Shown here: piece after piece, positions 1 to 8,754 of the stretch | How positions within the stretch are numbered: the first letter of the stretch is position 1 | Layout: each line of letters starts with the position of its first letter | Assembly (NCBI GenBank): GCA_965207345.1 | Contig: OZ242280.1 | Location: 1-64,000, forward strand | DNA from: G965207345 sp965207345 | GTDB taxonomy: Bacteria > Pseudomonadota > Gammaproteobacteria > PS1 > Pseudothioglobaceae | DNA: 64,000 nucleotides | Direction of reading: 5' to 3' | The notes under the pieces: model-generated | Databases searched by the model: none | Told to the model about the DNA's origin: nothing | Seen by the model: the letters and a program-made list of their open reading frames with translations, nothing else | Position numbers and translations under genes: made by a program

Positions 1-30
1 GTTTGTTAAGCATTGATTTGGCAAAATTTT

Positions 31-1224
31 TTATGCATTTATGAAATTTTTGCTAATGAGTTTAACGAGCAAGTGTGCAATATTATTTTTAGAATCTTTC
101 TCTAGTTTAACTTGTGTATTTTGATACAACACATACACTTCGTTTTCATCAGCATAAAAACCAATATCAGAGCGTGAAATGTCATTAATAACAAACATAT
201 CACAATTTTTTTCTTGAAATTTTGCACGTGCGCTTTCAAGTAAATTATCACTCTGGGCGGCAAAGCCAACACTAAATGGTTTATCCTCTAATTGACAAAC
301 TTCTTTTAGAATATCAGGATTTGCAACGAGTGTAAGTATTCTTTTGTCATTTGATTTTTTAATTTTTCTATTCATTATCGTTTCAGCACGATAATCACAA
401 ACTGCTGCTGCTGCAATAAAAATATCTTGTTTTTTAATATGTGCAAAAACTGCCTCTCGCATTTCACTAGCACTCTTTACTGCTATGTGTGTTGCACGTA
501 GTGGCAGGTCTACTATGACATTGCCATAAATAAAGTCAATATATGCGCCCTCAGAAATAAGCGCATTTGCAAGTGCAAGTGCCATTTTGCCACTGCTATG
601 ATTAGAAATAAAACGCACAGGATCAATCGCTTCTCTTGTTGCTCCTGCTGTTATTAAGATATGTTTTCCACTGAGAGCACCATGTTTAAAAAGTTTGCTC
701 ACTTCTTTTGAAATTACCTCACTATCAGGCAAACGACCAGCACCCACATCGCCACAGGCTTGTTTACCATATTCGCTTTCAATCACGACTATACTGCGTT
801 TTTTTAATATCGCTAAATTTTCTTGGGTAGCAGAATTTTTGAGCATTGCTTGATTCATAACTGGCGCGATGATAACGTGTGCTTTAGTTGCGAGTAAAAC
901 ATTAGTTGCTAAACTTTGTGCACTGCCATTTGCTATTTGTGCGATAAAGTTAGCAGATGCAGGGGCAATAAGAATAGCATCCGCCCATTTAGCTAATTTA
1001 ATGTGAAGCATATTATCTTGTGATTCATCCCATAAATTATGATAGGCAGGATATTTAGATGTTACTTCTAGGGTGAGCTTAGTGATAAATTTTGCGCCAT
1101 TTTCTGTAAGAATAACGCGCACGTGTGCACCTAAATCTTTAAGACGATTAACAATATCAGGTGCTTTGTAAGCAGCAATACTTCCGGTTACGATAAGTAA
1201 AATTTGTTTATTATTTAAGGACAT
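31..1224 (-). CDS. coaBC: Bifunctional phosphopantothenoylcysteine decarboxylase / phosphopantothenate-cysteine ligase
   Basis: Coenzyme A synthesis: the C-terminal half joins cysteine to 4'-phosphopantothenate using CTP and the FMN-binding N-terminal half decarboxylates the product. The N-terminal HFCD flavoprotein domain (about residues 5-180) starts with GSIAAYKA, contains the catalytic-His region HIKLAKWAD and ends with the ACGDVGAGR cysteine motif. The CoaB domain begins near residue 185 with ITAGATREAIDPVRFISNHS, a family signature. The 397-residue length is normal. Its ATG shares one base with the stop of the ribD reductase frame (TAATG), so ribD and coaBC are probably one translationally coupled transcript. 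Confidence 0.96.
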   Translation of the reverse strand: MSLNNKQILLIVTGSIAAYKAPDIVNRLKDLGAHVRVILTENGAKFITKLTLEVTSKYPAYHNLWDESQDNMLHIKLAKWADAILIAPASANFIAQIANGSAQSLATNVLLATKAHVIIAPVMNQAMLKNSATQENLAILKKRSIVVIESEYGKQACGDVGAGRLPDSEVISKEVSKLFKHGALSGKHILITAGATREAIDPVRFISNHSSGKMALALANALISEGAYIDFIYGNVIVDLPLRATHIAVKSASEMREAVFAHIKKQDIFIAAAAVCDYRAETIMNRKIKKSNDKRILTLVANPDILKEVCQLEDKPFSVGFAAQSDNLLESARAKFQEKNCDMFVINDISRSDIGFYADENEVYVLYQNTQVKLEKDSKNNIAHLLVKLISKNFINA

Positions 1225-1877
1225 TATTTTTTTGGCATAGCAGTAATTCTTATATCATCTGCAATAAAGCGCATATCAGTTATTTTAAGCAAAATAGCTT
1301 CACTTAGCATTTTTAAATTTAAATTTATCGCGCTATTTGCATCACTGCCTAAGATGAGTGGCGCACTATAAATAATAAATTCATCAATAAGTCCTTCTTT
1401 AAGCATCGCACCAATTAGCCCTGGTCCTGACTCTAGGAGAATATGATAAATATTTTCTTGATATAATGTCTTTAATAGTGATTTTAAATCAATATAGCCT
1501 TGTGTGTTTGTCTTAGCATTATGACGCGTATAAATGCGTGTTTTTGCTGCGTTAGAATAAATATTTGCTTGTTTGGGTATTTGTGCTTTAGAATCAATAA
1601 CTAAACGTATTGGCGTGCGTTTAACACCATCTAACCTAACAGTTAGGTGGGGATTATCCGCTAAAATAGTGCCACTACCTGTTAGAATAGCATCTGACTT
1701 AATACGCAATTTTTGCACATCAATACGTGCATTGTTTCCTGTAATCCATTTGCTTTGTCCATTTTTCATAGCAGTTTTACCATCCAAACTCATCGCGATT
1801 TTGCAACGAACAAAGGGCATTTTTTTTTCCATGGCGTGAACAAATATAAAATTAAGCGCACGTGCTGTACTTTCCAT
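1224..1877 (-). CDS. ribD: RibD C-terminal part: 5-amino-6-(5-phosphoribosylamino)uracil reductase domain (frameshifted ribD)
   Basis: This frame carries the NADPH-dependent pyrimidine reductase of riboflavin synthesis. Visible landmarks are the KIAMSLDGKTA start of the domain, the SKWITG motif, ILTGSGTILADNP and LLESGPGLIGAMLKEGLIDE. On its own it lacks the deaminase half. Removing one A from the A8 run (T8 on the plus strand, 1905-1912) joins it seamlessly to the upstream deaminase frame, giving a standard bifunctional RibD with the expected linker (KKAGIKVSLGLMESTARALN). It is therefore the 3' part of one ribD gene. The separate ORF start (ATG at 1877) lies inside the normal protein and is probably not a natural start. 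Confidence 0.85.
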   Translation of the reverse strand: MESTARALNFIFVHAMEKKMPFVRCKIAMSLDGKTAMKNGQSKWITGNNARIDVQKLRIKSDAILTGSGTILADNPHLTVRLDGVKRTPIRLVIDSKAQIPKQANIYSNAAKTRIYTRHNAKTNTQGYIDLKSLLKTLYQENIYHILLESGPGLIGAMLKEGLIDEFIIYSAPLILGSDANSAINLNLKMLSEAILLKITDMRFIADDIRITAMPKK

Positions 1878-2271
1878 TAGACCAAGTGATACTTTGATTC
1901 CTGCTTTTTTTTAATTGCTCTACTCCTTTGCCACTAACTTTAGGGTTTGGGTCAAGCATAGCAATGATTACTTTTTTTACACCACTTTGAATGATTGTAT
2001 CGCTACAGGCAGGTGTTTTACCTTGATAACAACACGGTTCTAAACTAATGTAAATTGTTGTGTTTTTTGCTTGATAATTTAATTTTTTTAGTGCATTAAT
2101 TTCTGCATGTGCACTGCCGTAGTTTTGATGATAACCTTCGGCAAGGATGCTGTTATTTTCATCAGTAATAACACATCCTACCATAGGATTAGGGTGCGCA
2201 TAATATTTTCCTTTTTTGGCAAGTTTAAGTGCACGCGCCATCATGGACGTATCTATTTTGGAAAAAATCAT
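1852..2271 (-). CDS. ribD: RibD N-terminal part: diaminohydroxyphosphoribosylaminopyrimidine deaminase domain (frameshifted ribD)
   Basis: This frame carries the zinc deaminase half of RibD. It shows the cytidine-deaminase-type zinc site: HAE (in GSAHAEINAL) and PCCYQGKTPAC, preceded by YYAHPNPMVGCVI. After VSGKGVEQLKK the frame runs into about 17 unrelated residues and stops, because an A8 run (plus strand T8, 1905-1912) shifts it out of the reductase frame. I take the ATG at 2271 or the double ATG at 2244/2241 as start. The longer open frame to 2334 would overlap the recA coding sequence and is unlikely. It is divergent from recA, with about 50 bp between starts. Confidence 0.85.
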   Translation of the reverse strand: MIFSKIDTSMMARALKLAKKGKYYAHPNPMVGCVITDENNSILAEGYHQNYGSAHAEINALKKLNYQAKNTTIYISLEPCCYQGKTPACSDTIIQSGVKKVIIAMLDPNPKVSGKGVEQLKKSRNQSITWSNGKYSTCA

Positions 2272-2289
2272 TTGTCGTAGCAATTTTGA

Positions 2290-2320
2290 TATAATGGGCG
2301 CTATTTTACTCTGGAGTAAA
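2290..2320 (+). promoter_or_regulatory. recA promoter -10 and palindrome over the ribosome binding site
   Basis: A perfect TATAAT lies at 2290-2295, 28 bases before the recA ATG; I see no good -35. At 2305-2320 a perfect inverted repeat, TTTACTC-TG-GAGTAAA, contains the recA Shine-Dalgarno (GGAG, 2313-2316). It could be an operator or an RNA hairpin masking the ribosome binding site. No gammaproteobacterial LexA box (CTGT-N8-ACAG) is visible here. Confidence 0.5.
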
Positions 2321-2322
2321 TT

Positions 2323-3342
2323 ATGGATGAGCATAAAAAGCAGGCATTAAAAATAGCTTTAGCTCAAATTGATAAACAGTTTGGTAAAGGTTCAGTAATG
2401 TTTTTAGGCGATGAGGATGCTATTAGTGATATTGAGGTTATATCAACAGGAAGTTTAAGCTTAGATATTGCGCTAGGTGTTGGCGGATTACCAAGGGGGC
2501 GTGTTGTCGAAATTTATGGACCTGAGTCTTCGGGCAAAACTACGCTCACCTTACATGCTATTTCTGAGGCACAAAAACTAGGAGGCACAGCAGCTTTTAT
2601 TGATGCTGAGCATGCACTTGATCCAAATTATGCGCTCAAAATTGGTGTGAATACTAAAAATTTACTAGTTTCGCAACCAGATACAGGTGAGCAGGCGCTT
2701 GAAATTGCTGATATGCTTGTGCGCTCGGGCAGTGTTGATATTGTAGTAATAGATTCGGTTGCAGCACTTACACCAAAGGCAGAAATTGAGGGTGAAATGG
2801 GTTCTTCACATATGGGTTTGCAAGCGCGTTTAATGTCTCAGGCGCTTAGAAAACTTACTGGTAATATTAAAAAAAGTAATACACTAGTAATTTTTATAAA
2901 TCAACTGCGTATGAAAATTGGCGTAATATTCGGTAATCCTGAAACAACAACAGGCGGTAATGCACTTAAATTTTATGCTTCAGTGCGTCTTGATATTCGT
3001 CGCCGTGGTGCTATTAAAAAAGGTGATGAGATTTTAGGTAATATGACACGTGTCAAGGTGCTTAAAAATAAACTTGCTCCGCCGTTTAAAGAAGCACATT
3101 TTGAAATTTTATATAACACAGGAATTTCAAAAGTAAGCGAGATTTTGAGCTTAGCTACCGAGTATAATTTAATTGAAAAATCAGGTACCTGGTATAGTAT
3201 TGCGGGTGAGCGTATCGGTCAAGGTAAGGATAAAGTATGTGATTATTTAAATAAAAATAGTGAAATTACTAAGCGCTTAGAGAAGCAGATTAAAGAAATT
3301 GCTATGCCTAGTAAATCTAAAAAAAGTAAAGCTGATAGTTAA
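2323..3342 (+). CDS. recA: RecA recombinase
   Basis: Homologous recombination and SOS co-protease; it forms ATP-dependent filaments on single-stranded DNA. The family pattern runs full length: N-terminal oligomerisation helix (QALKIALAQIDKQFGKGSVM), Walker A GPESSGKT (residues 66-73), IDAEHALDPNYA, Walker B region VDIVVIDSVAAL, loop L1 GEMGSSHMGLQARLMSQALRKL and loop L2 INQLRMKIGVIFGNPETTTGG. At 339 residues it is of normal size with a short lysine-rich tail. GGAG precedes the ATG. It is followed after 12 bp by recX, so the two probably form one operon. Confidence 0.98.
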   Translation: MDEHKKQALKIALAQIDKQFGKGSVMFLGDEDAISDIEVISTGSLSLDIALGVGGLPRGRVVEIYGPESSGKTTLTLHAISEAQKLGGTAAFIDAEHALDPNYALKIGVNTKNLLVSQPDTGEQALEIADMLVRSGSVDIVVIDSVAALTPKAEIEGEMGSSHMGLQARLMSQALRKLTGNIKKSNTLVIFINQLRMKIGVIFGNPETTTGGNALKFYASVRLDIRRRGAIKKGDEILGNMTRVKVLKNKLAPPFKEAHFEILYNTGISKVSEILSLATEYNLIEKSGTWYSIAGERIGQGKDKVCDYLNKNSEITKRLEKQIKEIAMPSKSKKSKADS

Positions 3343-3354
3343 TGTGTATTTTTG

Positions 3355-3786
3355 ATGAAGCGAACATTTAATGCTTATGATAAAGCACTAGAGTTGCTCG
3401 TGCGGCGTGAATACTCTGCCTATGAGTTAGAGCAAAAATTAAACCGTAAGGGTTACAAAGAAGAAGATGTTAAAAATGCCCTAACAAAGTTAAAAGACAA
3501 AGGTGTGCAAAGTGATTTGCGTTTTAGCGAAGCATTTGTGCAAGCGCGCATTGCACAAGGTAAAGGTAGTGTGCTTATTGAAAAACAACTTTATATGCAC
3601 AAAATTTTTGATTATGATTTTAGTCGCCACGATTTTAAGACACTTGCATACTCAGCTCATATCAAAAAATATGGTAAAGTAACTTTTAAGGATTATAAAC
3701 AAAAATTAAAGCAAATGCGTTTTTTACAAATGCGTGGTTTTAGTTTAGACGATATTCAGGCGGCATTTGAAAAAGATGTCGACTAA
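3355..3786 (+). CDS. recX: RecX, regulator of RecA
   Basis: Small helical protein that binds and modulates RecA filaments. The pattern A.ELL.RREYS.YELEQKL..KG, followed by tandem three-helix repeats (VQSDLRFSEAFVQARIAQGKG and DIQAAFEKD at the end), is that of RecX. The 143-144 residue length is typical. The frame could start at the TTG at 3352, but the adjacent ATG at 3355 is the likelier start. It lies directly behind recA, the usual arrangement, and is probably co-transcribed with it. Confidence 0.93.
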   Translation: MKRTFNAYDKALELLVRREYSAYELEQKLNRKGYKEEDVKNALTKLKDKGVQSDLRFSEAFVQARIAQGKGSVLIEKQLYMHKIFDYDFSRHDFKTLAYSAHIKKYGKVTFKDYKQKLKQMRFLQMRGFSLDDIQAAFEKDVD

Positions 3787-3830
3787 ATAAAAAAATCTAG
3801 AAAAATAAATTTATATAAAGGTAAAACATA

Positions 3831-5645
3831 ATGCGCACTAGTGCTCAAAGTCATTACTATGATAATAGAAAGGTAAATATAAACGTTTTAAGGCGCTTAC
3901 TACCTTATTTAAAAACAATGCGTTATCGCGTAATAATTGCACTCTTATTATTGGCGCTAGCTAAAATTGCAACGGTAGCAATCCCGATAACGCTCAAAGG
4001 AATTATTGATAGTTTAGATAATGATGTGCGCATTATCTTACCGCTAGGGTTACTTCTTGCATATGGTGGATTATGGCTGATGAATTCTTTATTTAATGAG
4101 TTAAGAGATGCTATTTTTGCAAAAGTGCGCTATAGAGCAATGCGACTTATTTCAACTAATGTTTTTAGGCACTTGCATACCTTGGATTTATCCTTTCACT
4201 TGAATCGCCGTATTGGTGGAATCAGTCGCGATATTGACAGGGGTGCGCAAAGTGTGAGCACACTTTTATCTATTCTAGTATTTAATATTTTGCCTTCAGT
4301 GTTTGAGGTAGTTCTTGTCATTGGTATTTTATTGATTGGTTATGATTTATTTTTTGCACTTACTTCGGTTACTACAGTAACACTTTATATTGTATTTACA
4401 CTAATAATCACTAATTGGCGCATTAAATATCGTTATCAAATGAATGATTTAGCATCTGAGGCAAATACTTGTGCCATTGATAGCTTAATTAATTATGAGA
4501 CAGTTAAATACTTTGCAAATGAAGAATTTGAAGTTTCTCGCTATAAAGGTGTGATGGGCAAATGGGAGAAAGTCGCTGTAAAGACTTTTACTTCTATGAC
4601 AGTGCTTAATTTTGCCCAAAGTGCGATTATTGGTATTGGTGTTACGATTATTCTAATTTTAGCTGCAGATGGTGTAGTTCAGCAGAAATTAACTTTAGGT
4701 GATATGATTTTAATTCAATCACTGCTACTACAACTTTTTTTACCGCTAGGCATACTTGGTATTATTTACCGTCAGATTAAGCATAATTTAATTGATATGA
4801 GTAATATGTTTAAGTTATTAGATACAAAAACAAAGATAAGCGATGTTGAAAATGCAGCTCCCCTTAAAATCACAACAGGTCTTATTGAATTTAAAAATGT
4901 GTATTTTTCTTATGAAAATGGGTCTATTCCAGTGCTTAAAAATTTAAGTTTTACCATTAAGCCAAAACAAAAATTTGCTATTGTAGGCGCATCAGGTGTT
5001 GGTAAATCTAGCATCGCTAAGTTATTATTTCGTCTTTATGATCCAAATGATGGCGCAATTTTCATAGATGGGCAGGATATTAAAAAAGTTACCATACATA
5101 GTTTACGCACACAAATTGCTATGGTGCCCCAAGATACGCTGATGTTTAATGAAACAATTTTCTATAACATTGCCTATGGCGCACCAGATGCTAAAAATAT
5201 TGATGTAGAAGCGGCGGCAAAGGCAGCGTATTTAGATGCGTTTATTAATACTCTGCCCAAAGGTTATAGCACCAAAGTAGGTGAGCGCGGTTTAAAACTT
5301 TCGGGTGGAGAAAAACAACGCCTAGCAATTGCTAGAGCGCTCCTTAAACACCCAAAATTATTTATTTTTGATGAGGCAACCTCTGCACTAGATTCTCATT
5401 CAGAAAAAATCGTGCAACGGGCTATTGATGGATTAAGAGAAAATAATACGATGCTTATTATTGCACATCGCTTGTCAACTATTACTGATGCAGATTGCAT
5501 TATTGTATTAGGAAAAGATGGCATCCTAGAAATAGGAAAACATCAAGTTCTGCTCAATAAAAGAGGCACTTATTATGCGCTCTGGCAATTGCAAAGCCAG
5601 CAAGAGAAAAAAACTAAGCAAATTGAAAAAAAAGATGTATTTTGA
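3831..5645 (+). CDS. ABC half-transporter of the ATM1/HMT (ABCB7) type, fused permease-ATPase
   Basis: Inner-membrane exporter made of a six-helix type I exporter domain (about residues 20-330) followed by an ATPase domain (about 345-595). It presumably works as a homodimer. ATPase motifs are complete: Walker A GASGVGKSS, Q-loop AMVPQDTLMFNETI, signature LSGGEKQRLAIARALLK, Walker B LFIFDEATSALD and H-loop IIAHRLST. The long N-terminal part without a separate domain and the sequence NRRIGGISRDIDRG resemble Atm1/ABCB7-like exporters, which move glutathione-linked sulfur or metal compounds. The exact substrate is not readable here. The last 11 bases overlap the start of tgt. Confidence 0.88.
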   Translation: MRTSAQSHYYDNRKVNINVLRRLLPYLKTMRYRVIIALLLLALAKIATVAIPITLKGIIDSLDNDVRIILPLGLLLAYGGLWLMNSLFNELRDAIFAKVRYRAMRLISTNVFRHLHTLDLSFHLNRRIGGISRDIDRGAQSVSTLLSILVFNILPSVFEVVLVIGILLIGYDLFFALTSVTTVTLYIVFTLIITNWRIKYRYQMNDLASEANTCAIDSLINYETVKYFANEEFEVSRYKGVMGKWEKVAVKTFTSMTVLNFAQSAIIGIGVTIILILAADGVVQQKLTLGDMILIQSLLLQLFLPLGILGIIYRQIKHNLIDMSNMFKLLDTKTKISDVENAAPLKITTGLIEFKNVYFSYENGSIPVLKNLSFTIKPKQKFAIVGASGVGKSSIAKLLFRLYDPNDGAIFIDGQDIKKVTIHSLRTQIAMVPQDTLMFNETIFYNIAYGAPDAKNIDVEAAAKAAYLDAFINTLPKGYSTKVGERGLKLSGGEKQRLAIARALLKHPKLFIFDEATSALDSHSEKIVQRAIDGLRENNTMLIIAHRLSTITDADCIIVLGKDGILEIGKHQVLLNKRGTYYALWQLQSQQEKKTKQIEKKDVF

Positions 5646-6747
5646 GCATTTAAAATCTGATGGTTCAGCGCGCGTAGGAAAAATTCATTTTGCGCGTGGT
5701 ATTGTTGAAACTCCCGCTTTTATGCCTATTGGCACTTATGCAACAGTTAAAGCAGTTACTCCGGGCGAATTAGATATTTTAGGTGCACAAATTATTTTGG
5801 CTAATGCATTTCATTTAGCACAGACACCAGGTGCAAAAATTATCAAAAATCATGGCGGATTACATAATTTTATGTCTTGGCAAAAACCAATTTTAACCGA
5901 TTCAGGCGGATTTCAAGTTTTTAGTTTAAATAAAGTGCGCCGTATTAGTGAGATGGGTGTTACGTTTCGTGCACCGAGAGATGGGGCAAAAATTTTTATA
6001 ACTCCCGAAGATTCAATGAATATTCAACACCAGCTTGGTGCGGATATTTGTATGATTTTTGATGAGTGTACACCTTATCCTACAGATAAAAAAACCACTG
6101 ATGCCTCCATGCAATTATCACTAAGATGGGCGGAAAAAAGTTTTCAAACACATCAAAAACTTGCTAATAAAAATGCGTTATTTGCTATTATTCAAGGTGG
6201 GATGTATTTGGATTTACGTCTTCAATCTTTAGAAAATTTACTAAAAATGGCTTTTGATGGATTTGCACTTGGCGGTTTATCGGTAGGAGAACCTAAAGCA
6301 GATATGTGGCGCATTGTCTCTGGCACTACAAAGAAAATGCCAGTAGATAAACCACGTTATTTAATGGGTGTTGGCACTCCAGAGGATTTATTAGAAGCAG
6401 TTGGTTTTGGTATAGATTTATTTGATTGCACCCTACCTAGTAGAAATGCGAGAAACGGATATTTATTTAGCACAAATGGAATTATTCGTATTCGCAATGC
6501 ACGATATAAAAATGACACATCTGCGCTAGATGAATTTTGTGCGTGTGAAACTTGTAAAAACTATTCGCGCGCATATTTACATCATCTGCATAAATGTGGC
6601 GAAATTTTAGGTGCACGCCTTAATACAGTGCATAATTTATTTTATTATCAAAATCTCATGCAAAATATGAGAGAAGCAATTCAAAAAGGTGTATTCCCAA
6701 AATTTAAGCGTGAAACACTCAAAAAATTAGAAAATCTAAAAAAATAA
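5635..6747 (+). CDS. tgt: tRNA-guanine transglycosylase
   Basis: Swaps guanine-34 for preQ1 in GUN-anticodon tRNAs (queuosine pathway). It follows the bacterial enzyme along its length: GIVETPAFMPIGTYATVKAV, catalytic region LTDSGGFQVFSL, MIFDECTPYP, ALGGLSVGEPKADM, the nucleophile Asp region LFDCTLPSRNARNG and the zinc site C-A-C-x2-C ... H (CACETCKNYSRAYLHHLHKC). The open frame extends further upstream, but the ATG at 5635 aligns with the family start MKFE-; it overlaps the ABC gene by 11 bp, suggesting coupling. Confidence 0.97.
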   Translation: MYFEHLKSDGSARVGKIHFARGIVETPAFMPIGTYATVKAVTPGELDILGAQIILANAFHLAQTPGAKIIKNHGGLHNFMSWQKPILTDSGGFQVFSLNKVRRISEMGVTFRAPRDGAKIFITPEDSMNIQHQLGADICMIFDECTPYPTDKKTTDASMQLSLRWAEKSFQTHQKLANKNALFAIIQGGMYLDLRLQSLENLLKMAFDGFALGGLSVGEPKADMWRIVSGTTKKMPVDKPRYLMGVGTPEDLLEAVGFGIDLFDCTLPSRNARNGYLFSTNGIIRIRNARYKNDTSALDEFCACETCKNYSRAYLHHLHKCGEILGARLNTVHNLFYYQNLMQNMREAIQKGVFPKFKRETLKKLENLKK

Positions 6748-6768
6748 AAAACTTGAAGTAAAAAGAAA

Positions 6769-7155
6769 ATGGGCACACAAACACACAAGCACTTATTATT
6801 TTTTGTAGATGAAGGTGGGTTTCTTGATTTTAGCGCACTATTTATGAAACTTGGCTACCAAGTAGATTTAGAGAAATCGCCCAGAAAAGCAGTGCAGCTC
6901 ACGCAAAAGAAATATTATCATTTACTAGTTGCAGAATTTAGTTATAACCCTGAGTTTAGGGATCGGGTAAGCAATATTGAATCCATTTTAGCAAGTATTC
7001 AAAAACATAACTCAAATACTAAAACTATCATATTATTTGATGCTCTTAACAAGCAACAACTCACACAACTAAAATTGCGCTACAAAATGGATTACACGCT
7101 TAGTTTTCCAGTAAGTGAAAAAAAAATGGAGCGATTACTGCTAAAAATTACCTAA
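6769..7155 (+). CDS. Small orphan protein with receiver-like fold features
   Basis: I do not recognise this 128-residue protein. An alternation of hydrophobic strands (HLLFFVDEGG, HLLVAEFSY, KTIILFD) and helices resembles a CheY-like receiver, with acidic residues after strand one and VAEF where the phosphorylated Asp would be. The phosphoacceptor Asp and a convincing effector Lys context are not clear, so if related it would be a pseudo-receiver. It follows tgt by 21 bp and is probably the last gene of that operon. It ends 6 bp from the convergent outer-membrane gene. Confidence 0.6.
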   Translation: MGTQTHKHLLFFVDEGGFLDFSALFMKLGYQVDLEKSPRKAVQLTQKKYYHLLVAEFSYNPEFRDRVSNIESILASIQKHNSNTKTIILFDALNKQQLTQLKLRYKMDYTLSFPVSEKKMERLLLKIT

Positions 7156-7161
7156 GATAGT

Positions 7162-7791
7162 CTAAAATTTAAAATTTGCACTGAGTATTCCACCTGTTAT
7201 TTCATCACCATCAAAATCAGACACTTCATATTCTAGTTTAATAAGCACTGTATCAGAGACTTTAAACCCTAAACCAATACCATATACTAAATCAGTGCCG
7301 CTTGCATCTTCTACAAAGGCGACGGTTTCACCGTTAATATTTATACTTGCATCATCAGCCTCCCAACGATGAAAACCAATATTAGCCATAAAATCCACGT
7401 ATTCATTAAGATATAATTGAGATACTAATGCCACACCAAAGCTACTTAAATCTAAGTCTACACCGAAACCAACTTTTAATGTGCCTTGCTCATTTCCAAT
7501 TTTGACAACATCATCTTTCTTAGCAGAGACTTTATGCGAGCCATAATCAGTATAACGTCCTTCAATGGCAAGTAAGCTACCCTTTTCGTTTTTATAAAAT
7601 TCCTTGCCCAATCCAATACGAAAACCTGTATCTTTATCAATATCAAAACCATTTGCACCTTCAAGTTCTAGTTCAGTATTAAAAGCACTAACCGAAGCAT
7701 AAAATTTAAGATTAGCATCTGCTTTATCCTGTGCATATAAAGGCGTGGAAATAAATACGCTTAAAAATAGTGTTATTAAGATTTTTCTCAT
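7162..7791 (-). CDS. Outer-membrane beta-barrel protein (small, OmpW/OmpX-like size)
   Basis: A 209-residue secreted protein: cleavable signal peptide of about 20 residues (MRKILITLFLSVFISTPLYA-Q), then alternating amphipathic beta strands and a C-terminal aromatic (...ILSANFKF), the signature for BAM-dependent insertion. The pattern (GFRIGLGKEF, ... YGIGLGFKVSDTVLIKLEYEVSDFDGDE) fits the 'outer membrane protein beta-barrel domain' class. Ligand and function are unknown. The next gene leftward, at 7934, encodes a similar barrel, so these may be diverged paralogues. Confidence 0.8.
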   Translation of the reverse strand: MRKILITLFLSVFISTPLYAQDKADANLKFYASVSAFNTELELEGANGFDIDKDTGFRIGLGKEFYKNEKGSLLAIEGRYTDYGSHKVSAKKDDVVKIGNEQGTLKVGFGVDLDLSSFGVALVSQLYLNEYVDFMANIGFHRWEADDASININGETVAFVEDASGTDLVYGIGLGFKVSDTVLIKLEYEVSDFDGDEITGGILSANFKF

Positions 7792-7933
7792 TTATATTAT
7801 CCCGTTATTTTTTAAATATTGTTATCATAGTATTTATTCATAATTTTGAATAAAGTGGGTGCATTATATCATATAGTGCAATAGACTACGACCCAAAACA
7901 CCTCACTATAAAAGCAGGGTGCTTCAAGTAAAA

Positions 7934-8503
7934 TTAAAATCCTAAAACGAAACTTAGACCAATACTATCCATACTATCATCTATTTCACCACCAAATTCC
8001 ATATATTCATACTCAAGACGCACAGCCTTCCAATTCTTGTCGTTCTCTGATATTATTTCATAACCAAAGCCAGCAAATGGGTCAGTATCATCAGTTTTAG
8101 TAAAAGCAATATCAGGAAATTCTGCTTCCCAATCATGAAAGCCTAGTTTGAGAAAGAAGCCACTATCAAAATGATAGAGAGCAGCTATGCCAGAGCTACT
8201 ACCATCAATATCAGCACTGATTTCAGCTAGCCTTCTTCCTCCTCCATATACTTCTATGTCAGCATCACCAGAAAAATGGATGTGTTGAAACTCAAATGAT
8301 ACATTATTAGTTCTATGACCAACCAAAAATTTAGGGTAAACCCTACTATAACTGATACTGTTGCCTCTGGCATTATAATCAATATCAGAATAGACAATAC
8401 CTAATCCCAAGTAGGTGCTGTTATCAATGATACTTTTATCATTGGCAAAAGAGTTTTGGGATAGGAATAGCCCTAAGACTATAACAGACAATACTCTTCT
8501 CAT
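7934..8503 (-). CDS. Outer-membrane beta-barrel protein, paralogue-like neighbour
   Basis: About 189 residues with a signal peptide (MRRVLSVIVLGLFLSQNSFA-N) and a C-terminal ...IGLSFVLGF barrel signal. Internal sequence (YLGLGIVYSDIDY, AALYHFDSGFFLKLGFHDWEAEF, VRLEYEYMEFGGEIDDS) parallels the preceding barrel gene. I place the start at 8503 because AGGAG lies a few bases upstream; an in-frame ATG at 8527 lacks that support. A fragment similar to this gene's codons for IDNSTYL reappears at about 19.43-19.45 kb, at the other end of the defence island. Confidence 0.8.
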   Translation of the reverse strand: MRRVLSVIVLGLFLSQNSFANDKSIIDNSTYLGLGIVYSDIDYNARGNSISYSRVYPKFLVGHRTNNVSFEFQHIHFSGDADIEVYGGGRRLAEISADIDGSSSGIAALYHFDSGFFLKLGFHDWEAEFPDIAFTKTDDTDPFAGFGYEIISENDKNWKAVRLEYEYMEFGGEIDDSMDSIGLSFVLGF

Positions 8504-8702
8504 TTTATCTCCTGTTTTTTTTAACAAAATGACACCAGCGGTGTCGGGCTTTGCTATCTTAGACAGAAAATACTCACCTATTCACTATAACAGGGAGCTA
8601 CCCTATCATTTTAAATGGCTATTATATTCAGTGAGGACCCCAACATAGAGCTCTCTGCATAAGTAGCGAAAATGATTTTTACACAATAATGTATAATATA
8701 TT
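8504..8702. other. Upstream region of the barrel gene; hairpin, no gene
   Basis: About 200 bp between the barrel gene and the 34-bp repeat. It contains a perfect hairpin GACACC-AGC-GGTGTC at 8531-8545, 28 bases before the start codon on the minus strand, possibly in the leader. I see no convincing gene; open frames here are overlaps of the barrel gene. Confidence 0.4.
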
Positions 8703-8736
8703 AATAACATTTTATGTGAAGTTGTATGTAGTTACC
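8703..8736. repeat. 34-bp direct repeat, left copy, bounding the defence island
   Basis: A 34-base stretch (starts AATAACATTTTATG, ends GTAGTTACC) that recurs exactly at 19453-19486, 10,750 bp away and in the same orientation. The two copies bracket the TIR/type III restriction island: this one meets the truncated TIR tail, the other meets mrdA. It may be an attachment-site-like duplication or a remnant of homologous recombination. No integrase or transposase gene lies between the copies. Confidence 0.8.
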
Positions 8737-8754
8737 TTCGTTTTTTATATTTTC

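Noticed and set aside
2260..2322. SOS (LexA) box upstream of recA
   Set aside because: No CTGT-N8-ACAG pattern; the only palindrome is TTTACTC-TG-GAGTAAA.
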